Below, one piece after another: positions 59,783 through 64,000 of a DNA stretch of 64,000 nucleotides. A program made the translations under genes and the position numbers. A model generated the notes under the pieces. It was not told the origin of the DNA. It searched no databases and saw nothing but the letters and a program-made list of their open reading frames with translations. Numbering within the stretch: position 1 is the stretch's first letter; each line of letters starts with the position of its first letter. The DNA comes from JBBQLG01 sp964251665 (lineage in GTDB: Bacteria; Bacteroidota; Bacteroidia; Cytophagales; Spirosomataceae). The stretch spans positions 1-64,000 of the forward strand of contig CAXUKO010000017.1 in NCBI GenBank assembly GCA_964251665.1. Direction: 5' to 3'.

Positions 59783-60279
59783 ATGGTCAAATACGATTTA
59801 GTACCCTTTGGCCAGTACACTTGGCAGGTGCTTGCTATTGAAGCTAGCCGCAGGGCGCTGGTTATTACCCAAGACATACTAGAATTACGCTGGTACCACA
59901 CTAAGTTCGTCGACATAACGTGGGCCGATTGCGCTATAAGGCAGTAGGTGGGCAAGACACCACTGATCGACTGTTTTTACTAAGCTTGGAAGAAGTCTGC
60001 CATTATTTTGGCGACAGCAGTGCTAGATTGGTTGATAAAGAGAACCAAACTTGGTTTATCGATGACAAAAATAACGGTAAACGACAAGCTAAGTACAGCA
60101 CTGATTACCACGAGTGGCGGCTTCGGTCGGCTGGCTATTACGGGCGCACGAGTGCGAGTATTACCAAAAACGGTCATGTTTATGTCCGTGGCAACGGTGT
60201 CTTTAGTAGCCCTAGAGACGGTGGCGGTGTGCGTCCCGCTTTATGGTTGAGGCCGGAAGCTCAACTTTTGCCGTGCTAG
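59783..60279 (+). pseudogene. DUF6273 protein with an internal deletion and frameshift
   Basis: The first part from the ATG at 59783 (MVKYDLVPFGQYTWQVLAIEASRRALVITQD, TWADCAIRQ) ends at a stop. A second frame starting within it continues QDTTDRLFLLSLEEVCHYFG, WRLRSAGYYGR and GVRPALWL. FGxYxWxVL, TWxxCxIR, DRLFLLSLEE, WWLRS-like and GVRPALWL in this order are the DUF6273 signature. The segment between IR and the DRLF part, about 30 residues in the family, is missing. The element is a fold used in bacterial surface or phage-derived proteins; its function is unknown. Confidence 0.7.
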
Positions 60280-60782
60280 GCTGTACAACTCATTTCCCTT
60301 TTCAATTAGACTCAGACTATGCTGTTCACTTATCGAAGCCATTTACTGGACGAAATCGAGGCTAGATTCTATTGTACTATTAGGCGATTAGGCTACTATT
60401 GTTGTAGGCACAACCAGTTTCTGATAATTGTACATTTTCAGTAGGTCATTATCAAAAATTGCTTCCTCGCCAGTAAGGTAGTTACTGACGAGACAAATAC
60501 TAATCCCATTGTTTTACAAACTCATCTGTTGCCGTCAAAATGATACTTAGATTAATGAGATGGCATTTTGAGAATATAAATGTAGTAGGTGTTTACTAAT
60601 CACCGGATCATACCGCCGTCTTGCAAAAACGGGCGTTTTAAGAGATGAGTGAATTAAACTTTAGTGAGCAGAATTAGAACTTGACATCAGCCATCAAAGC
60701 GTAATAGGTCCGAGCTAACCAAACCAAACTTTGAGTTAACTAATAATTTAGTTATACTTACTCCCACTTAGCTTCTCCCGAC
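60280..60782. other. Leader region of the thioredoxin-like gene, nothing else seen
   Basis: AT-rich DNA with no open frame of note. The promoter of the following gene probably lies within 150 bp of its start. Confidence 0.35.
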
Positions 60783-62261
60783 ATGGCAAAATCAGCATCT
60801 GTATTCGCTTTGGTGTTCTGGCTTCTCAGCGGAGGCATTGCCCAACCAACTTGCTTAGCTCAGACCTTCCCCAAGCTTAACTCCGGTAAAGTCATTATCA
60901 GTGGACAAGTGCATTTAGCTAATAATTCCTCCAAAGTCATCTCCCTACTTTACTCTCAACTGGCGGCTTCACCTACTCGACTGAGCGCCATATTAGATTC
61001 GTCGGGTCAATTCCAATTTGAGTTTGACATCTTACAAGCCCATGAGATCAACCTACGCTATGACAAAGGGACAGCCCACATTTTCGTTCAACCCGCCGAT
61101 AGCCTCTTTATTGAACTCAGTGCGGCCGATTTTGGCCAAACCCGCTATCCGCCTTTTCGCATCTGGGGAAACCATGCCGACATCTCTCGAGATATTTTAG
61201 CCTATCATCAATATGACACGCTAGCAAGCTTTAAGCCCGCTCTAGAAAATAAAACGACCCAGGCTTATTTGATGACGCTGAAGAATCGAATGGCCCTGGA
61301 AGATTCCGTTCTGTCTCGGTTTATTAGCCAGCACCATCCTACCCAAGCCTTCAAAACCTGGGCTAGTCAGGACATCATTTACCGAAACGCTAACTACCTG
61401 GTTGACTTTGAAGCCTTTCATGCTATGCACAGAACCCCGATTAGCGGGGTGCTCTATGATACCCAGCTCTTTCCCATCCGCAACACTAATGCGCTGGTCA
61501 GCTCCTGGTATAGCTATCACCTGTGGCAGTACGCTTTGGACCGCTATACCCTGGGGGACACGCTGATCCAAAATCTGTTTAAACACCAACAACTGAACGA
61601 AGCCTATAGAGCCGGATTAGATAAACTCCTGACCCTTGAGCCGCCTTCCTTGAGCCGGGATCTGATGAGCTATCAACTGTTAGTGGCACTCTCCGAGCGC
61701 GCACCCGATCAGTTTCGGAGGTTGATGAATCAGGTTGGTCGGTATGTGTCGAGTCAATCGTTAACTTCCCAGCTCCAGGCCAGAGCTCAGCAAGTCGAAA
61801 AGCAGCCAACCTATCCCGTCTCCCTGTTTCAACCCGTTTCGGGAGCGGAAAGGGAAGTACTCGGTGATTGGATGAACAATCTGCTTTCTATCCATAAAGG
61901 GAAAGTGATTTATATTGACATTTGGGCTACTTGGTGTGGTCCTTGCCGAAGTGAGGTTCCCTATGCGATTGACCTTCATCAGTATTTCAAGGGTCAACCC
62001 ATCGAATTTGTCAATCTGTGTCTGTCATCAGATCGCGAAGCCTGGAAACAGGTCATTAAAAAACAAAAGATGGTGGGGTCTAATTATTATTTCAACAAGG
62101 ACCAGTCGGAATTATTACTTCGCAAGTTAAACGTGGCTGGTTTTCCTACCTACCTCATCATCGGCAAGGATGGCCAAGTGGTGGATCGCCAAGCCCCCCG
62201 CCCCTCTTCGGGCTCGGTCATTAAAACGCATTTAAGCAAGTTGTTGAGGTATTATGATTGA
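60783..62261 (+). CDS. Periplasmic TlpA-like thioredoxin protein with a long N-terminal domain
   Basis: 492 aa. A signal peptide (SVFALVFWLLSGGIAQPTCLAQ) is followed by a DUF4369-like beta domain (VIISGQVHLANNSSKVISLLY...DSSGQFQFEFDI) and a helical middle. The C-terminal thioredoxin domain has DIWATWCGPC (CxxC 385-388), LCLSSDREAWKQVI and VAGFPTYLIIGKDG with cis-Pro. This layout is common in Bacteroidota and likely serves periplasmic disulfide reduction. The active site is the canonical CGPC, unlike the CTAC of the paralogue at 15692-16738. Confidence 0.9.
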   Translation: MAKSASVFALVFWLLSGGIAQPTCLAQTFPKLNSGKVIISGQVHLANNSSKVISLLYSQLAASPTRLSAILDSSGQFQFEFDILQAHEINLRYDKGTAHIFVQPADSLFIELSAADFGQTRYPPFRIWGNHADISRDILAYHQYDTLASFKPALENKTTQAYLMTLKNRMALEDSVLSRFISQHHPTQAFKTWASQDIIYRNANYLVDFEAFHAMHRTPISGVLYDTQLFPIRNTNALVSSWYSYHLWQYALDRYTLGDTLIQNLFKHQQLNEAYRAGLDKLLTLEPPSLSRDLMSYQLLVALSERAPDQFRRLMNQVGRYVSSQSLTSQLQARAQQVEKQPTYPVSLFQPVSGAEREVLGDWMNNLLSIHKGKVIYIDIWATWCGPCRSEVPYAIDLHQYFKGQPIEFVNLCLSSDREAWKQVIKKQKMVGSNYYFNKDQSELLLRKLNVAGFPTYLIIGKDGQVVDRQAPRPSSGSVIKTHLSKLLRYYD

Positions 62262-62807
62262 CGAATGAGACTGAGCTATACCTTAGCAAACTAGAATAAA
62301 ATTTGCGGGTAGTCTTAGCCAAGGGTTGACTATCGGCGCAAGAGCTCATCGACATATTCAAGGGTACTTCCAACACATACCTAAGGTCATCGCATCAAAC
62401 GCTCTAATGTAAGACGAATGAGCGTTCATATATCGGCTTCTAAAAAAGGGCCTTTTAGTGGACGCATCTTCTTTAATACCTGTCCAATACTATTCGTAGC
62501 ATACGGTTTGTATGGATTCTCGGCGATGACAATCATAGACAATCACAAAAAAGCCCCGAGCTTGCTTATAGCGATCGAGATCGGGGCTGTATCGGTCGGA
62601 GGCTTCGAGCTAACCATGCGTTCTCAGTATGTACACTAGTAGGCGGATTATATGACTGAGGGTCGGCCCGCGCAACACAGGCAGCCGTTTCTCCCCAGGT
62701 TGCCACTACTAAAGTGGGCCACTGTGAACAAATAGTGAAGCCTTACTATACAGTAAACAAAGGCCTTGAACGCAATGTCCTGCTTGTGTATAACCAAATC
62801 ACTTCTC
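62262..62807. other. Gap with a hairpin, no gene supported
   Basis: AGCCCCGA (62552-62559) pairs with TCGGGGCT (62581-62588) next to an A-tract, so on the minus strand it could terminate transcription. The open frame at 62418-62639 has no family support. Confidence 0.4.
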
Positions 62808-63215
62808 ATGAATATTGTCGAAACTGCCGTTTCAAACGGATCATTTAACACGCTTGTTGCCGCCGTAAAGGCCGCTGGTCTGGTCGAAACGCTGAGTGGC
62901 ACGGGTCCATTTACGGTGTTTGCTCCCGTCGATGCTGCGTTTGCTGCGTTGCCCGCCGGTACGGTTGATACGCTGGTGTTGCCCGAAAGCAAAGCGACGC
63001 TGACGGGTATCCTAACCTACCACGTGGTAGCGGGTAAGGTGATGTCGTCCGATTTGACGGATGGCATGACAGCCACTACGGTCAACGGGCAGCCCCTGAC
63101 TATCCACCTGATGGATGGTAAAGTGATGGTCAACGGTGCGGAAGTGATTATTGCCGATGTGGATACCGACAATGGCGTTGTTCACGCCATCAATGCGGTG
63201 CTGATGCCCGCCTAG
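62808..63215 (+). CDS. Fasciclin-domain protein, single domain, no signal peptide
   Basis: 135 aa from the ATG at 62808 (MNIVETAVSNGSFNTLVAAVKAAGLVETL). GPFTVFAPVDAAFAALPAGTVDTLVLPESKATLTGILTYHVVAGK is fasciclin box 1 to the YH motif, and GVVHAINAVLMPA closes the domain. Usually such domains are exported and mediate adhesion. Here no export signal is seen in this frame, although an upstream hydrophobic stretch could be read from an earlier start at 62766. Cytoplasmic fasciclin singletons are common in Cytophagales. Confidence 0.9.
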   Translation: MNIVETAVSNGSFNTLVAAVKAAGLVETLSGTGPFTVFAPVDAAFAALPAGTVDTLVLPESKATLTGILTYHVVAGKVMSSDLTDGMTATTVNGQPLTIHLMDGKVMVNGAEVIIADVDTDNGVVHAINAVLMPA

Positions 63216-63238
63216 TTGGCCGGATGCATGCCTAAAGA

Positions 63239-63269
63239 AAGCTCAATCCTCTAGGGTTAGGCTTTTTTG
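63239..63269 (+). terminator. Rho-independent terminator after the fasciclin gene
   Basis: AAGCTCAATCC pairs with GGGTTAGGCTT, including wobbles, around TCTA and is followed by TTTTTTG. It lies 24 bp after the stop codon. Confidence 0.7.
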
Positions 63270-63525
63270 TTTTCAGATCGAAGAATCGTTTGTTGCCGTA
63301 AAATAGTCCACTGAGAAAGCCGGTCGTATGCGATTGATAGTCGTTGACAGATATTAAAAAATCACAGTCTTATAAAATCCTCCTACTTGAGAAGAAGGAG
63401 CGTTTATGTATCTGCTTCCTGAAATGGGCGATTCGAGAGACTAAATAAGGTTCCAATTTGATCCATTGGTTTACCTCGGAAACGGCCTGCCAACCAGTCG
63501 ACATAAAGAAGGCCTACAGACTCAT

Positions 63526-64000
63526 TTACCATACTTTAATCCTTACCGATTCGCTGCGATAGAGGTAGTTGTTTGGACCGACGGGAAAACTCTCGTAAAA
63601 AGCAGGAAAGTTGCTCAAGGTCCCATTTACCCGAAGGTATTCAGGTGGGTGAACGTCGTTCTCTACGTTTGCCTTCAACGCTTTCGGGTCATAACTAGCC
63701 CGCCACTGCTGAGCAAACGCTAGGATAAACCGTTGCGTAGGGGTTAACCCCTCTAGCGGCTTACCCGCTTGATATTGGTCCGTTTGCCGAAACGCTTCGT
63801 AGCTTGCCAAAAGACCGGTTAAGTCAGCCATCGTTTCACCCACGGTGTTGGTGCCATTGAGGGGAATACTATCCAACACCTTGTAGCTAGCGTACTGCGT
63901 GATTAATGGGCTAATTTTTTGGTTAAACACAATCGAGTCAGCTGGCGTCCACCACGTTCGTTTCACCCCATAGACATCGTAGCTTTTACCTAAATTGTCC
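63526..64000 (-). CDS. M13-family (neprilysin/PepO-like) peptidase, C-terminal part, runs off the window
   Basis: The frame is open to the window edge, so the gene continues beyond 64000. VGETMADLTGLLASYEAF contains the zinc-ligand Glu of the GENIAD-like motif; QRFILAFAQQWRASYDPKALKANVENDVHPPEYLRVNGTLSNFPAFYESFPVG and RSESVRIKVW match the end of M13 peptidases, where the HPP/RVNG segment is strongly conserved. The upstream DNLGKSYDVYG fits the same family. These are zinc endopeptidases acting on extracytoplasmic peptides. The HExxH domain lies outside the window. Confidence 0.9.
   Translation of the reverse strand, partial: DNLGKSYDVYGVKRTWWTPADSIVFNQKISPLITQYASYKVLDSIPLNGTNTVGETMADLTGLLASYEAFRQTDQYQAGKPLEGLTPTQRFILAFAQQWRASYDPKALKANVENDVHPPEYLRVNGTLSNFPAFYESFPVGPNNYLYRSESVRIKVW

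Noticed and set aside
62418..62639. 73-codon plus-strand frame
   Set aside because: Crosses a strong hairpin and lacks motif support.
1..64000. CRISPR array or tRNA genes
   Set aside because: No regularly spaced direct repeats of 25-40 bp and no clover-leaf candidate were found by eye.

Overview
The window looks like a chromosomal accessory region of a Cytophagales bacterium (Bacteroidota), most like Spirosoma or Fibrella. That is an inference from gene style, not a database match. The supporting signs are many short lipoproteins with an early Cys lipobox, a 'permease prefix' FtsX/MacB transporter paired with a PadR regulator, DUF4369/TlpA-like thioredoxins, a fasciclin-domain protein, an MlaE/MlaF pair, and a very long secreted M43 metalloprotease with fibronectin type III repeats. 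No rRNA, tRNA, CRISPR array or replication gene was recognised.

Layout. 0-6.2 kb: wreckage of mobile DNA. There is a C-terminal scrap of a lantibiotic-dehydratase-like gene, an IS630 element split by an IS110 element, a Tn3 transposase scrap and a CPBP membrane protease. 6.1-12.9 kb: two identical, inverted 223-bp MITEs flank the 1,666-aa metalloprotease and a decayed class V aminotransferase. 13-18.5 kb: small lipoproteins, a thioredoxin-like protein and a DUF4279-like protein. 18.8-24.2 kb: a serine recombinase, the FtsX/PadR pair and a HigBA toxin-antitoxin. 24.2-26 kb: a two-gene operon of a double zinc-ribbon protein and a Swt1-like HEPN protein, a candidate defence module. 26.5-34.9 kb: secreted and metabolic genes, including a GC-rich pair (saccharopine-dehydrogenase-like, prolyl oligopeptidase) and a frameshifted gluzincin. 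35.5-36.8 kb: a dead IS630 with clean ends. 37-40 kb: a UspA tandem protein and MlaF/MlaE. 40.3-46.9 kb: a complete 6.6-kb Tn3-family transposon with perfect 36-bp terminal repeats and a three-gene passenger operon behind tnpR. 47-54.5 kb: small genes, a LytTR protein, a third MITE, a PD-(D/E)xK plus possible RAMA protein, a ribbon-helix-helix-like protein, an 891-aa metallophosphoesterase/Hsp90-like ATPase fusion, and a second copy of the 18-kb lipoprotein block flanked by MITEs. 54.8-64 kb: an SDR, small genes, another serine recombinase, a broken DUF6273 gene, a TlpA-like thioredoxin, a fasciclin protein and the C-terminal part of an M13 peptidase running off the end.

The strongest candidates for an undescribed system are the metallophosphoesterase-Hsp90 fusion (50742-53417), which sits in an AT-rich island beside a nuclease-like gene; the zinc-ribbon/HEPN operon (24195-25894); and the three unknown genes co-directional with tnpR inside the Tn3 transposon (41462-42980).
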